This document shows, piece after piece, positions 24,591-36,770 of a DNA stretch of 64,000 bases. Position numbers and translations under genes: made by a program. The DNA comes from Lytechinus variegatus (taxonomy: Eukaryota > Echinodermata > Echinoidea > Temnopleuroida > Toxopneustidae). Location of the stretch: assembly GCF_018143015.1 (NCBI RefSeq), contig NC_054755.1, positions 11,448,124 through 11,512,123 on the forward strand, written 5' to 3'. A model generated the notes under the pieces. That model searched no databases. It saw only the letters and a program-made list of their open reading frames with translations, and was not told the origin of the DNA. How positions within the stretch are numbered: the first letter of the stretch is position 1; the number at the start of each line of letters is the position of its first letter.

Positions 24591-25673
24591 TTGCAAATAA
24601 TTTTCATTTAAATAAATACTTAGGTGGTCCATATTGTGATTGTTGCCACAACTCGAGTTCATATTTGATATTGATTCCATGCATCAAAGCTCCAAAAATA
24701 CCCTACTTTTGGGTCCATTCGGAAAGGCCGCCTAGCTGCAATCAGAATTCGGAAAGGGTTGTCCTTTATTACCAGTGACTTTTCCACAGTTTCACTTTCA
24801 TATTTTGTAGGAAATTAGATTAATTCTCCTCTGGAGAAAAGACTATTGAATATTTTTTTAATTTTTTTTTTTTTTTGGGGGGGGGAATTTCCATTTTGAT
24901 ACATGTGCGATTGCTACAAGTTCTGACATTTGATTTGAATTTCTTCTTTCCACTTCACTTCCCACACTTCATCAAGTTCATTTCCTCTGTCCGTTTATCA
25001 TGCACTATGATATGATAGCAATGACGTACTTCCTCACAATATGATTAATTGTCGAGATTATATTTCATGTGTTCCTTTTCTAAAATGAAAAAAAAATAGA
25101 TCAATTTGTGAAACTAGCCCAAGTTTGATTACTGTTCCTTATATAGGGATGAATTATTATTTATGGAGTTATATTGCTTGTATGGCAAGGTAAGAAATGT
25201 ATTTTTTTAATTTTTAGGGGATTTTTTTATTTGGCACATTGGGGCAAATTGCTGAATTTGGGGGCTATGTTTTTATTTCAAGGGTTTTTTATTCATTTAT
25301 TTTTACTTTATTTTCATTTTTTTAAGGTTCTAAACAAATTATGCTTTAAAAATGTCTCATTATTCTGCTGTATGTAGAATATTGATTTTCTGAATGTTCC
25401 TGAATATTGTTGTATCAGAAATTGGGCCCCCAAAGCATTCCATTTAGCAAATTTTAGCGTCAATTTTCTGCCACCATGAGGGCAAAATCGTCCATCTCCC
25501 TGATGCATTTCCTGTGCTGTTATTTGGTGAGAAAAAATATTCAATCTGATAGATATCAATTTTTGTGATATCACTGTACTTCATAGGAAGTCATTCTTAG
25601 CCGAGACTACATGTGTGTTAACCCTCAACAATGTAGAATGTACCAAAATTGTACATTAGTTACTACGGTTACA
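24591..25673. other. AT-rich sequence, nothing recognised
   Basis: Contains a T/G homopolymer tract at about 24858-24885. No gene signal. Confidence 0.5.
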
Positions 25674-26060
25674 CTTTGTAATTCTGAAGGTTCTTTATTC
25701 CGAAGGTTCGTAATTCCAAAACACGTAAATTGCCTATACCTCGATGTTCGTTTATCCGAAAAAATAAAAGGGTTTGTTAATCCTAACATTTGTGGCATTA
25801 TTCCGAAGATTCGATAATCCGAAAACGAAATAAGGTTTGATGTTCCGAAGGTTCGTTAATCCGAAATAAGTTTCGTTGTTCCGAAGGTCCGTTAGTCCTA
25901 AAATGAAATAAGGTTAGTTAATCATTTAGTTTTCTGACTAACGAACCTTCGGAATTACGAACCTTCGGAAATATGAACCTTCAGAATAACAAACCTTCGG
26001 AATATCCGAACCTTGGGAATAACGAAGCTTCGGAATTACGAATGTATGCGAGTTACTACA
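25660..26060. repeat. Foldback satellite built from CGAAGGTTCG words
   Basis: From 25683 to about 25900 the word (C/T)CGAAGGTTCGT(T/A)A recurs every roughly 30 bp or less in one orientation. From about 25935 to 26040 the inverse, CGAACCTTCGGAA, recurs. Outer flanks GTTACTA...TGTAATTC and GAATTACGAA...AGTTACTA are inverted, so the whole is a MITE-like hairpin with tandem-repeat arms. Confidence 0.8.
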
Positions 26061-27279
26061 TGTAGTTATTCAATGCTATCATTATTGCAGACTCCTTCAA
26101 TTTTGTTCGCACTCTTAAAGGTATTGTTTGACTTGGTGAGCAGCCGATTTAAAAAATTCTCAAACCAAGATGAAACATGTGTACAAGTGCATGTATTAGA
26201 ACTAATAAACCCTGAAAACAACCATTATTGAGAATGAACAGCTAAAACTACAAGGCAAACCCAAATTTTGTAAATAGGTGTATTCTAGATGCCTAAATAG
26301 TACACATAAGTGTATGGGATGAAATTAAGATGGTGTTTCCAGTCATTTTATATTTCAATTTTTGAAGCACTAAAAAATTATTTTCGAACACATTTTTTTC
26401 TGGGCTTTATTTTTGTAACATATCGCAGACACAGGTTACAAGTGTGACCTTCTAGCTCAGATTTTTTTAAAGTCAAACCAATGTAAACCAATCACTTTAA
26501 TCTACATAAGTAAGTAAGTATACTCCTTATTTGGGAATATTATATTTTAAAAGTCACTTAAATTTTTTTAAAACCCCTCCCCTGCCTCTTCATGAAATGA
26601 CTTCAGAGTTCAAGTATAATTGTAAGAAAGGGTCCTTGGAAATGCCAAAGTACAATTTACTAGACTAGCTGAGTCTAGCTCCCTCATAGATGAAACTGTG
26701 TAAACCCAATTATATTATGGCCAAGGGCACGACATACTGGAGCACTCAGTGCCAAGTCTGTATTGCTGCAGCGCAACATATACATTATAGAATACATGCA
26801 TTCAATACAGCCACTCTCTTTCATTAAATTACAAGTTTAACTCTTATAATCCTATTCGATAGTATTCTATGCTGTGGTTGGGAAATATTAGTTCAATTGA
26901 AGATTCAAGATACTAACATTATACCCTCGAAGCTATTTTGATGTTTTGCATTGTATGTTACAGATGCTAGAAATGTTTACAAATTCAAACAGCATAAAAG
27001 TCAACTTTGAATTGGTAAAGAGGTTCAAAGTCATGCTTTGTAAGAACAAAAGCTTATTTACCCAAATTTTCAGGACCCCCCCCCAAAAAAAAAAATGATT
27101 GTTTTTCAACTTTTATTTGCAATTGATGTCACCAGCTGATTTACTTGTTGACAAAACTATGCTCAGCCATTCAATAAAGAGAAAATGAATAATCTTTTAA
27201 ATTCATCTTTTTTTTTTAATTTGAAGGACAATATGTGTTTTGCTATTTGCATATTGCCTTTGGTACATTCTGAGTTTTT
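26061..27279. other. AT-rich sequence, nothing recognised
   Basis: No coding frame; a short poly-C/poly-A junction at about 27076-27095. Confidence 0.5.
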
Positions 27280-28536
27280 GTCTCACCTGCGAAGCAAAGT
27301 GAGACTATAGGCGCCGCTTTTCCGACGGCGACGGCGACGGCGGCGGCGGCGGCGTCAACATCAAATCTTAACCTGAGGTTAAGTTTTTGAAATGACATCA
27401 TAACTTAGAAAGTATATGGACCTAGTTAATAAAACTTGGCCATAAGGTTAATCAAGTATTACTGAACATCCTATTAGAGTTTCATGTCACATGACCAAGG
27501 TCAAAGGTCATTTAGGGTCAATGAACTTAGACCATGTTGGAGGAATCAACATCGAAATCTTAACCTGAGGTTAAGTTTTTGAAATGTCATCATAACTTAG
27601 AAAATATATGGACCTAGTTCATGAAACTTGGACATAAGGTTAATCAAGTATCAATGAACATCCTGCACGAGTTTCACGTCACATGACCAAGGTCAAAGGT
27701 CATTTAGGGTCAATGAACTTTGGATGAATTGGGGATATCTGTTGAATGCCCATCATAACTTTGAAAGTTTATGGATCTGATTCATGAAACTTGGACATAA
27801 TAGTAATCAAGCATCACTGAACATTTTGTGCAAGTTTCAGGTCACATGATCAAGGTCAAAGGTCATTTAGGGTCAATGAACTTTGGCCGAATTGGGGATA
27901 TCTGTTGAATTCCCATCATAACTTTGAAAGTTTATGGATCTGATTCATGAAACTTGGACGTAATAGTAATCAAGCATCACTGAACATTTTGTGCAAGTTT
28001 CAGGTCTCATGATTAAGGTCAAAGGTCATTTAGGGTCAATGAACTTTGGCCGAATCGGGGGTATCTGTTTAATTACCATCATAACTTTGAAAGTTTATTG
28101 GTCTAGTTCGTTAAACTTGGACATTAGAGTAACCAAGTATCACTGAACATCCTGTGCGTGTTTCAGGTCACATGTCCAAGGTCAAAGGTCAATGAACTTT
28201 AGCCGAATTGGGTGTATCTGTTGAATTACCATCATAACTTTGAAAGTTTATGGATCTGATTCATGAAACTTGTACATAAGAGTAATCAAGTATCACTGAA
28301 CATCCTGTTCCAGTTTCAGGTCACATGATCAAGGTCAAAGGTCATGTAAGGTCAATGAACTTTGGCCATGTTGGGGTTTTTTGTTGAATAACCATCATAT
28401 CTCTGTAAGTTTATTGGTCTAGTTCATAAAAAGAGGACATAAGAGTAACCATGTATCACTGAACATCTTGTGCGAGTTAGAGTAGTATGCAAAGTCAGCA
28501 CTGCTGCTATATTGAACCGCGTGATGCAGGTGAGAC
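27280..28536. mobile_element. 1.26-kb element with inverted GTCTCACCTGC ends and internal tandem units carrying DR1 motifs
   Basis: The left end GTCTCACCTGC (27280) is matched by the inverse GCAGGTGAGAC at 28526-28536; the left end also forms a small stem (GTCTCAC...GTGAGAC, 27280-27305). A GGC/GAC microsatellite follows (about 27317-27355), then about seven tandem units of roughly 155-190 bp with the landmarks CATCATAACTT, CATGAAACTTGGACATAA, TCACTGAACAT and AGGTCAAAGGTCA. No ORF longer than a few dozen codons. I have a general impression of similar GCGAAGCAAAGTGAGAC repeats in other marine invertebrates, but no check was possible. Confidence 0.85.
27498..28354 (+). promoter_or_regulatory. 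Six perfect DR1 nuclear-receptor motifs
   Basis: AGGTCA-A-AGGTCA occurs at 27498-27510, 27690-27702, 27853-27865, 28016-28028, 28179-28191 and 28332-28344, spaced 192, 163, 163, 163 and 153 bp. Most are followed a few bases on by a third half-site (GGGTCA, or AGGTCA at 28349). DR1 is the consensus for HNF4, RXR-type dimers and COUP-TF. The motifs are seen; binding is not shown. Confidence 0.6.
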
Positions 28537-28564
28537 GGCCAGAGGCATTCCACTTGTTATTAGA

Positions 28565-28790
28565 TTGTTTTGATGTATTATTGGGGGGGGATGGCTTTCC
28601 GAACTGGTTTGGAAGATCGTAGACCACTTCGAGTGTTCTCATTACATGTACTTTTATGGCAGTATAATGAGAATGGGGTCCAAGGCTGGCAAGGTGTTCT
28701 TGGATTAATCTGGGATGATTTTAAAACTCGGGCTGATAGAGACGACCCTTCTAGAGATAGTTCTATTATTAGAACAGGTGATTAGCTTTT
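28565..28790. repeat. Dispersed repeat related to 1-360
   Basis: CTGGTTTGGAAGATCG...GTTCTCATTACA matches a segment at about 260-305; AATGAGAAT nearby is the inverse of part of it. Confidence 0.4.
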
Positions 28791-30343
28791 ATCTTGTTCC
28801 ATGATTTCAATGAAACCTTGTTTGGCATGACATCATTGATTAGAACGTGTTAGAATCCTATCCAGTCATCAACACTCTTGCGTGTGAGAACTTTCAAGCA
28901 ACACATCAGACTAGCAATGCTGATTGTGCCCACAAACTTCAGGATTACACTGATTAATGGCATCAGTTCTTTTGCAGTATAAAACCAGATTCATCTGGGA
29001 ATGATTGATAATGTAATACATATCTTGCAACTCCTTTAATCCTGAGATTGAAATATGAATCTTATGGATTGAAATTATATTCAAATCAAATCCTTAGTTT
29101 GACAGACAGCACAGCCAGTGTAAGTTTAATTCGATTTTTTCTTTTCTTTTTAGACTGTACATGCAGGTCTATGATAATGCAAATGACAAAGCTTAACTAG
29201 CTTTTTGTCATTTTGGGGGCAAATATCCTCTCTGAAATTCTGTTACACAGCACTCCATCATGTGTACTTTACTGAGTAGTTTCTGATGAAATTGACAAGG
29301 TTAATTGCATTTTAATGATTTACTAGCTTAAATAACTTTTATGGCCATGTATGTTGTGAGGAAGGAAGGAGCCATGTCAATTTCCTCAAATTTTTTATTT
29401 TACCAGATGCTTTACTTTCAAAATTAACCACTTTTCAAGGGTTCTATTATATCATCATGGAATGTTACATTTAGGCCTATTTACGAATTGACTCCCAAAG
29501 TACAGTAGAATTCAAAGCAAGGCATGATGGAATTTCATTCCAAGTTGATTTCAATTCAATTTCAAAAATAGTTGGATTAACCCCTGAAAGATTGAATTTC
29601 ATTCTCAAAGAAAAGTAAAATTCAATGCATGTTAATGGAATTCACTTTTGAAAATAGTTTAATTCACTATTAACAACTAATCTGGATTTAAGTCATATCC
29701 TTGAAAATTGAATTTTGTACCTGTGATGCACCACATGGATATGTTTGTTTTGTTTTTGTTGTTTGTACATGTATTTACAGTGCATCACGTTTTAAAGCAT
29801 CCTGCCACTATCCACGAAGGTGTGTGTAATCTGAAATTGGGTCATCCATGAGCATCCCATGTTTCTAAATGGACGCATGAAGGCCCTTAAAAGATCAAGC
29901 ATCAATCTCCTTAGAACACTTAAACACTCTCTAAAGTACTTTAACGCATCCTTCACGCTTTGTTCCTTCACAGCAATTTGGGAGTTCCATCAAATATATT
30001 GACATCGGTGACATTGTTCGATCAAATGGTGACTTTAGCGGTGCTAAAAACGGCATGTAGTCTGTTTGAAAGAAATAGAAAAGTGTATGAAGTATCGACC
30101 ATGCAAAAAGTGTTGCAAAGTAACAAACTGTGCTGTGAAGAATAGGACATGTCTTAATATTATGATTAAGACATTGAAAGAAAGCTGTTTCCAGAAATCA
30201 ATAAAATAAATGATTAAAGATCCAGGGATATCAGATCAAAAGCCTTACCTGCCCGAAATATTTTTTTTTTACTACACAAATTCTTCCAAGTAAAATGATT
30301 ACCGTATTGGTCACCAGAGAAGCTTACGGCTCCACCACCACCT
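28791..30343. other. AT-rich sequence, nothing recognised
   Basis: At 29510-29700 short GAATTTCATT / AATTGAA words recur irregularly. No gene signal. Confidence 0.45.
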
Positions 30344-30471
30344 GCCCCGTTTCACAAAATTTGCATTAACAGTTCAAAGCTACTGGAATCGCTTGATTTC
30401 ATTGGCTGATAGCAAAGGTGATATAGAAATTATGCATTTGTTAACTAGTACAAGTCTGTGAAACTGGACCC
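30344..30471. mobile_element. MITE family J (CCCGTTTCACAAAA / GGTCCAGTTTCATAAAAC ends), copy 1
   Basis: The left GCCCCGTTTCACAAAAT is inverse to the right GTCTGTGAAACTGGACC. The interior shares GCTACTGGAA...TTTCATTGGCTG with 57161-57302. Confidence 0.7.
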
Positions 30472-30479
30472 TGATAGGA

Positions 30480-30760
30480 GCTTGAAGCTCCTTGTAGATG
30501 CCTTCTGAAGCTGATCCAAAACACGGACAAGCCGCCTCTCGATTTAGATGAGCTCCAGATTTCTCTGTGTTTAATCAGCAAATAAAACCACCCTATTTTG
30601 GACATCACATAGATTTTCCGCCACGAGCCCTGTTAATGATCTGTAACGCGAGGGCCAGATGGCAACCGATATCTCTGATATTTATGATGACGCGTAGAGT
30701 GACAAGGAGTGTCAGAACGGTAGATTGTAGATTGGTCTACACAGGCATTGACTATTTTCT
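30480..30760. promoter_or_regulatory. Candidate conserved noncoding element
   Basis: GC-richer and non-repetitive with dense CpG (CTGTAACGCGAGGG, GATGACGCG) and motifs such as CCAGATGG (E-box), GATATC and TTAATGATC. No convincing coding frame or splice pair. Function inferred from composition only. Confidence 0.25.
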
Positions 30761-32662
30761 GTTCATTCTTCATGGTCTAATCTGAGCTTGTCTACCATCC
30801 ATTTGGTCTAATTGCCTCCTAGCCATTTTGTCTAAATTCCATTGAGGATGTACCAATTTCATCTACTATAATCACTCAATGTATTATTATTGTTAATGCA
30901 CAAATTTGATTTTCATTTTCATTTCTTTTATAGAGCATGTTGTTTTTAATTGAATTCTATCGTATTACTTTCACCTTGTTCATTGCCATACACTGTATCA
31001 TGATTGTTTTATGTACAGGGCTTTCTCGAAAAATGTACATGTTTTATGTACTGAAGAGACCACCCTTACCAATGAAAATAAATGTAGAAATCAGTAAATG
31101 AATGAATGAATGAATCAATCAATCGGTCAATCAGTATTCTGAATACTAACACAATATGGTTGGTGAACTGTTCATTTTGGACTCCAATTCAAATTCACAA
31201 GAGAACAAAATTGTAAATTATTCTATAAATATGTTCAAAAAAAAATTGTTGTGGTGATAAAGTGCACCAATCAGGCCTACATATTAAAGTAGCCAATGAC
31301 GAGTTTCGTGTAGGCAGGAGTAATAATGGATTGGACACATAAATTTGTATCACTTCATTAGCTTCCAATGACAAAGTGCGATCATTGGTAGTTTGCATGG
31401 AAGAGACAAGCTAATAATGATTGATTATTGTAATAATAAGGTTTGGAGTGAGTAGAGGCAGTGATATATAATCCAACCTTAAAGGGACACAGCAGTTTTA
31501 TTGTAAATCTTTTGTATGAACTGCTTTATGCACTGTATGCAATCTCAAAACATTCTGATGCGATTATTACATGTAATGTGGTGTACACAAAGAAGCCCTG
31601 AAAATGTTCCTTAAATTGAAAAGTGTAGACTTTTTTTCTCTCTTTTTTTAACAAAAATTATGAAATAAAAGAAATACACTTAACTGAATAAAAATTCTTA
31701 AAGCATAGGCCTACATGTATGTGGTTAGTGAGATCATACACCAAAACACTTACACTAATTATTCTAATACTTCTTTTATGATTTTGATGTTGATTTTTTT
31801 TAATCATTATTTTGTAACAAAATGGCCATGCATATATAAATGAAGTTTCTGAATAAATTCAAATTACAATTAAGCCTACATGTTTAAAACTTGTACACTT
31901 CCAACTGTTACAGTAATATTCTGACTGTTTTCACCATATTACAAAAGATATTAACATTTTAAATTGATAAAATTAGAGCTAATTTCCTTTAATGTATATA
32001 TGGGGGATAGCTTGCAGTGTCTTAAGCCATAAATTGTTTTAGTCATGTAATATGCATGGACATACAAATTAGCAGTAATAACTGATTCTTGGTCCACTGT
32101 ACATTGTATTGTTGACCTTAATTAGGACAGAGAGATGATTGCGAATAATGGGCATGTTAGCTTGGTAACTTTATTGATTGTCTTGAATACTATGAATAAA
32201 TAATATTACTCTCTGCATTGTACCATGGACCTATTACTCAGTTGCAGCAGCTGTAAGTAAGAATAGATATTGACATAAATGAAGAGTTTTGTGGAATATC
32301 ATATACAACTGTTTTGTTTACATATAGTTAGCAATACTGGAGTACATGTAGATTGATTGAAAAGAATATTACGCTTGTCCATTCAGCTTTACTTTATCTT
32401 GATTATCGATGATACAAAGCAAGTAGGCAACAACAAAATACCACAACAACAATATGATAAATGCTGCCATGGTAACAAGGTGAATATTTATGAATGTAGA
32501 CTATGGCAATATCATATTTAGTGGACTTCAAAAAGTGGGCTCCAAGTCAGATCTCTTTCTAATCCAACTGTGAGTGTATCCCTCAGATTGTCTAGACAAG
32601 ATCACGTTATCTTTACCCATTTACACTCGGGACTTAAACTTATCTTCTTTGTTATACTCATG
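30761..32662. other. AT-rich sequence, no gene seen
   Basis: AATGAATGAATGAATCAATC at about 31090-31125 is a short tandem tract, possibly a retroelement tail. TTAAAGGGACACAGCAG at about 31482 resembles one end of a TTAA-type MITE with no partner found. Confidence 0.45.
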
Positions 32663-32807
32663 AGGAGCGTCTCACCAACATTTTTTTCTTCTGACAAATT
32701 TCCTTGATTTTAATCGGCTGAAAAGTACTGTTACCATGGGAACTGTCAGATGTTTTAGCTGACAGTTCCCAACTTCCCATGGTAACAGTCCTTTGATGAG
32801 ATACTCC
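32663..32807. mobile_element. MITE family D, diverged copy in inverse orientation
   Basis: GAGGAGCGTCTCACCAACATTTTT...CTTGATTTTAATCGGCTG...CTGTTACCATGG matches the reverse complement of the 10408 copy. Ends are eroded. Confidence 0.65.
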
Positions 32808-32845
32808 CTGGAATACTACTTAGCCCCATCTTATTTGTAGATACT

Positions 32846-33153
32846 GGCCTGTATTCTGAAGTCGGGTTTAACTTAAACTGGGGTTTAAAGTTGTGGTTTA
32901 GTATGGATAGCCAATTGTTACATAAATCACTAACAGTAGATATATCATATTTCAGCTCATTGGCTCTCAAATCATTCATAATTGTATAGGAAGTATAAAA
33001 AGATGATTGTCTTCACCATGGATGAATCGGGAAAGAGTACAGTAAACATAAGAAACATACAACGTAATAAAATTTTTGACTCTTTTGGCTTCCCATAATT
33101 TTACACAGAGTTAGACCATGGTCTAAGTTTAACCTGACTTCGGAATACGGGCC
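32846..33153. mobile_element. MITE family H, uninterrupted copy
   Basis: 308 bp; GGCCTGTATTCTGAAGTCGG at the left is inverse to CTGACTTCGGAATACGGGCC at the right. ACT flanks both sides (before 32846 and after 33153), a possible 3-bp target duplication. Supplies the empty site for the nested element at 22560. Confidence 0.9.
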
Positions 33154-33478
33154 ACTGTATGTAATAACGAGAATGCAAAGCAAGGATTGTGAAGACAAGA
33201 TGACATTCAATTAATTATTGAACCCCATTTGCACCAAAATAACATTTTTATGTTAGTTTCTATAGAAATTATGATAGCTAAGCCTGAGGTATAGTTTCTC
33301 AACATTCTCCTTTCAAAATGTTGGCCTTCAGCATTTGATGTTTCTGTGTTTTTTTGGCTGACAAAAAATTGATGGAACACACCTTTGGTTTGCACTTATA
33401 AGCATCTTTGAAAAGAATTTTCTAGGGCCAGAAATAAATTGTGTTGTTTGAGTGCAGCATTGGAATTGTTATGTTAAT

Positions 33479-33512
33479 GGTGCAGTCATATTTCCCCTAC
33501 GTGGATATCTGA
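33479..33512. mobile_element. MITE family F end fragment
   Basis: GGTGCAGTCATATTTCCCC matches the family F left end; no right end seen. Confidence 0.4.
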
Positions 33513-33769
33513 TGTTTCCAAACCAACAGTTAAAATAATTTATGTAACAGCTACGTGTGTATATAAAATTGGATGCCTTTAATTCGTTGTGAGACTGTTG
33601 GGTTATTGTGACATCTAGTCTGCTATGCAAACCCTTCACTCAAGTAAAGTGGTCTGGAAGTGCAGCCTATACGTACAATGACTTACATACTGAAGGCAAA
33701 ATTGAAAGAGCAAGTTTTATATATACATGTATATATATCTGCGAATCTTGCGTGAAGACCCGTCTTGTA

Positions 33770-34165
33770 GATCAAAGTTTTACTAGGGTCTGTGCCTGCA
33801 GCAACACCATGGTGAATCCAGCCAAGGATGGTTGATTTTCGTCTTTCAATAGCGAGTTTTCGCAACCACGTTGTAGGCGCTTCCTAGAGCATTGAGAAAT
33901 CTATGCCCGTCAAATCACAATGAACAGCTTAGAGGTCATCGTCAAATCGGTGAACCGGGACAGCAGATCCTCTCACGATTCGGAGCTGACGGAAAATTGC
34001 AAATGCAAGGACTTTTCACAACAGATTCTCGGCATTTCAGAAAGCACCTGTGTGATGGTTGCAAAAACTCCCTATTCTCTAGTGAGAATGGGGCCTGGAA
34101 ACCACCTGCCCCTGCTCTGCCTGACTCCTGAGTCATTCTCTTTCCTAAGGACATTGGCAAATTGA
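33770..34165. other. GC-richer block of unknown nature
   Basis: Non-repetitive and GC-richer than its surroundings, with two overlapping + strand frames of about 80 codons and one on the - strand. None shows a recognisable domain, and no paired splice sites stand out, so the frames are probably fortuitous. Could be a noncoding exon or regulatory DNA. Confidence 0.25.
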
Positions 34166-34656
34166 TTCTTTACCTTTTTACTTGGGACTTTTCTCTTTTA
34201 TCTCCCATTCCTCCTCCTCTTGCCTCCCACTTCTGTGCAACCCTCTTCATTCTTGCTGAGTTTTTTCCTGATATGGTGGAGGGGCTGAGATGGTTCTACT
34301 GCTCTGTAGTTCTTATTCTAGGGAATGGGGAAGCTGAAATCCGAAAGATGAATTATGTTCTTTAAGAATACCCAAACATGGACTGAAATAGATTATGAAT
34401 TTGAATTTGGTTCAGGTTGATAGGCTAGTTCTTGCCTATTAAAGGAGATGCTCTTTCGATATGAAACCATTTGAAAACAAATCCTTTAAAATTTGAGTGG
34501 GGGCCTTACCGACGCACCTTTGTCCAACCAAATTTTGCCTCCACCTCACTCCCAATATCTATTTCATTACTCTTGTTTTTCTCTTTGGCATGCATGCTCT
34601 CTTTCTCTAAATTGCTCTGTCTCTCTCTCCCTCCCTTTCTCTTCTCTCTTATTAAT
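34166..34656. other. C/T-rich sequence, no gene seen
   Basis: Contains CTCTCTCTCCCTCCC-type tracts at about 34617-34650; open frames here are low-complexity. Confidence 0.45.
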
Positions 34657-34770
34657 GGCACAGTCTCATTTCCCCTACGGTGGCCGTACGGCAAGTCGAA
34701 AACAGCCATTTTAACATTTTGTTTACTACATTCTATGATATCTACGCAGGGAAAATGTGAATGCAGCATC
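34657..34770. mobile_element. MITE family F, second copy (right half eroded)
   Basis: GGCACAGTCTCATTTCCCC, then TACGGCAAGTCGAAAACAGC; the right end retains GGGAAAATGTGAATGCAG. Lies 11 bp before a family D copy. Confidence 0.7.
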
Positions 34771-34781
34771 AAGCTACTTCT

Positions 34782-34940
34782 GGGGAGCGTTTCATGAAAG
34801 GACTTGTCGGACGTTTTATCCGACAAGTATCAGTTTATCCGACAGTTACCATAGGAACAGTGCCTCTCAGCCAATAAGAATCAAGGAAAGATGTCAGATC
34901 TGACAACTTGTCGGATGAAAGTATTGATGAAACGCTCCCC
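34782..34940. mobile_element. MITE family D, well-preserved copy
   Basis: The left GGGGAGCGTTTCATGAAAGG is inverse to the right TGATGAAACGCTCCCC. The interior is nearly the same as at 10408 (TTATCCGACAGTTACCATAG; GATGTCAGATCTGACAACTT). Confidence 0.9.
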
Positions 34941-35656
34941 TGTTCTCCTTGACTACACCCTTGACAGCCACCCAGAGGAAGTGTACAAATGTTGGCACAC
35001 CTGGGGGTGACCTGACAATGGCCGCGATTAATCATAGTCCTTCATGTTTCAGTTCATGTTTCCATTTTCCTGCCTTTTCCCATGTTTAATACTTTTCTGA
35101 ACTCTCTTCTTTTTTCTTTTCTTTGCAATGGCTTCCATGGTGTACTGAATGGGATGGCGTGAAGAGCTATAAGCCATTTCGAAGTTCCTTTCTGCGCATG
35201 ATCAAAAGATTCTACGCATGATCAGAAGAAGGTCATTTGTACTAAAGTGACATGGTGGTTTAAAATCTAATGAGATAAGCACCAACTTTGATGTCTTGAT
35301 TATTCATATATTCTTTTGAATTGTGGTTTTCATTTACATCCACAAAAAACAACAATGCGTCCACGAACGACTGGTATTTCACAGTTTGCCAAGTACTTTG
35401 TGCAACATGCTATGGTATGCATTCAAAGTAGGGATGCAACAAAGTACCTTCATAAAGTGTTCATTGGTGTGCTATTCTAGTCACCTGGTCTATTCAATTT
35501 CTTCATGCTGCTATGTAAGGCCAGCTTATGTGATATCTTGGTTTGAAATCTGCCTATCATGATAAAAGAAATGAAAGGTCATTTGACCAAAATTGTCCAT
35601 GAAGTAACTATGAATTGGTCTATTCCCTTTCCTGAACAAGTGAAAAATTCAAAGAT
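34941..35656. other. Sequence with no recognised gene
   Basis: CGCATGATCA(A/G)AAGA occurs twice near 35195-35228. Nothing else of note. Confidence 0.45.
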
Positions 35657-35871
35657 GGGCCATTCCATAAAATATGTTCGTCCAACCCAATATAAGTGGG
35701 ATCTTCATGAAAATTTCTCTGATTTCTTGCTCTTTTGACAGTCTGTAATGCTCTCAAATGACCATGACTTGGTCTTAGTCAGTTTAAAAAATGAAGTAAA
35801 AAACTTGAGAAAAATGGGGGTTGGATGTACAAAATGGTTGATAATTTTACAGAATTTCCCAGATATGAACA
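35657..35871. mobile_element. MITE family G, copy 2
   Basis: GGGCCATTCCATAAAATATG to ACAGAATTTCCC. The interior matches 21517-21722 throughout, including AATGCTCTCAAATGACC and GAGAAAAATGGG. Confidence 0.8.
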
Positions 35872-36627
35872 AATTTTTTTTTGAAGGAGGGGATTGTTGT
35901 TTATAAAACTAGGTGGTTGTATTTCTTTTTGCTTCTCTTTCATCATTCTGTTTCTCTCTTTTGTCATTATTTTTTCTGGATACATTTGGCTAAAAGAAAA
36001 AAAAAGCTTAATTTTGTTAACTGATAAAGGTAGACCCGTATACATTTTTTTTTTTTGCTTTTTAGTTCTTTGTTATTTTGTCCAGGTTTAATTATCTCCT
36101 AATATCAGAGTCAGACTATTGATTTATCTCTTGTATCCATATGAATACAATTATCACTTGTGTTTCTCCTGTTAAATTTTATCTGCAGCTAATCACATTT
36201 TATTTCTGAACTAGAATGATATGTTAAACACCCTAATCTTTGCGTAAGGTAACAGAAACTAGGGTAATTGAGGATCTTTTTCCGGCCGATCTGGATTATT
36301 TCTTCTCCACCGTGGCATTTGCCATTTGATCTTTAAAAGTCTTGAGAGTGTTCACTGTATCTGTGATCAGTAAACTCATTAATTCCTCCCTCCATCCTAT
36401 TCAGACCTTGACGAAACCGAGTGGGCTTGTTTACCGCTTGGTTAATGATGTTTGTCGCCCTCATCCATGTGATGGCCACCCCGGACTCCATGTCACAGAT
36501 CATCAGCTCAGGATGGCTTCGTAAGACTGACAGTGTATGTCAATATGCCGTCATGCTTATTGCGTGCAACACCGTTTGGGTGACAATATCAACACATTGA
36601 AATACAGGGGACACTTCAAACTCGCTA
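35872..36627. other. AT-rich sequence, nothing recognised
   Basis: CCGGCCGATCTGGATTATTT at about 36282-36301 resembles one end of MITE family B. Otherwise unremarkable. Confidence 0.4.
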
Positions 36628-36770
36628 AGAGCAGTGCGGTGTGTTGGTTAAGGCACTTAGCTCTCATTCTGTGGGTCATGGGTTCAGTCGTGGGTCGATA
36701 CCACCGTCTTGCTCCCTCAAATATGATACAGGATTATCAGTGTCCCATTCAACTGTCTTTATTTTATACA
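36628..36770 (+). mobile_element. Probable tRNA-derived SINE fragment
   Basis: GTTGGTTAAGGCACTTAGCTC followed about 20 bp later by GGGTTCAGTCGTGGG resembles a decayed tRNA A/B box pair, but the B box is disrupted and no tail was found. Confidence 0.4.

Noticed and set aside
27280..28536. A CRISPR-like array, because of regular spacing of identical short motifs.
   Set aside because: The whole 155-190-bp unit is repeated, not just a short repeat with unique spacers, and the genome is eukaryotic.
33892..34165. Overlapping + strand frames of about 80 codons in a GC-richer block.
   Set aside because: No domain, no splice pair, comparable frames on the other strand; listed only as a block of unknown nature.
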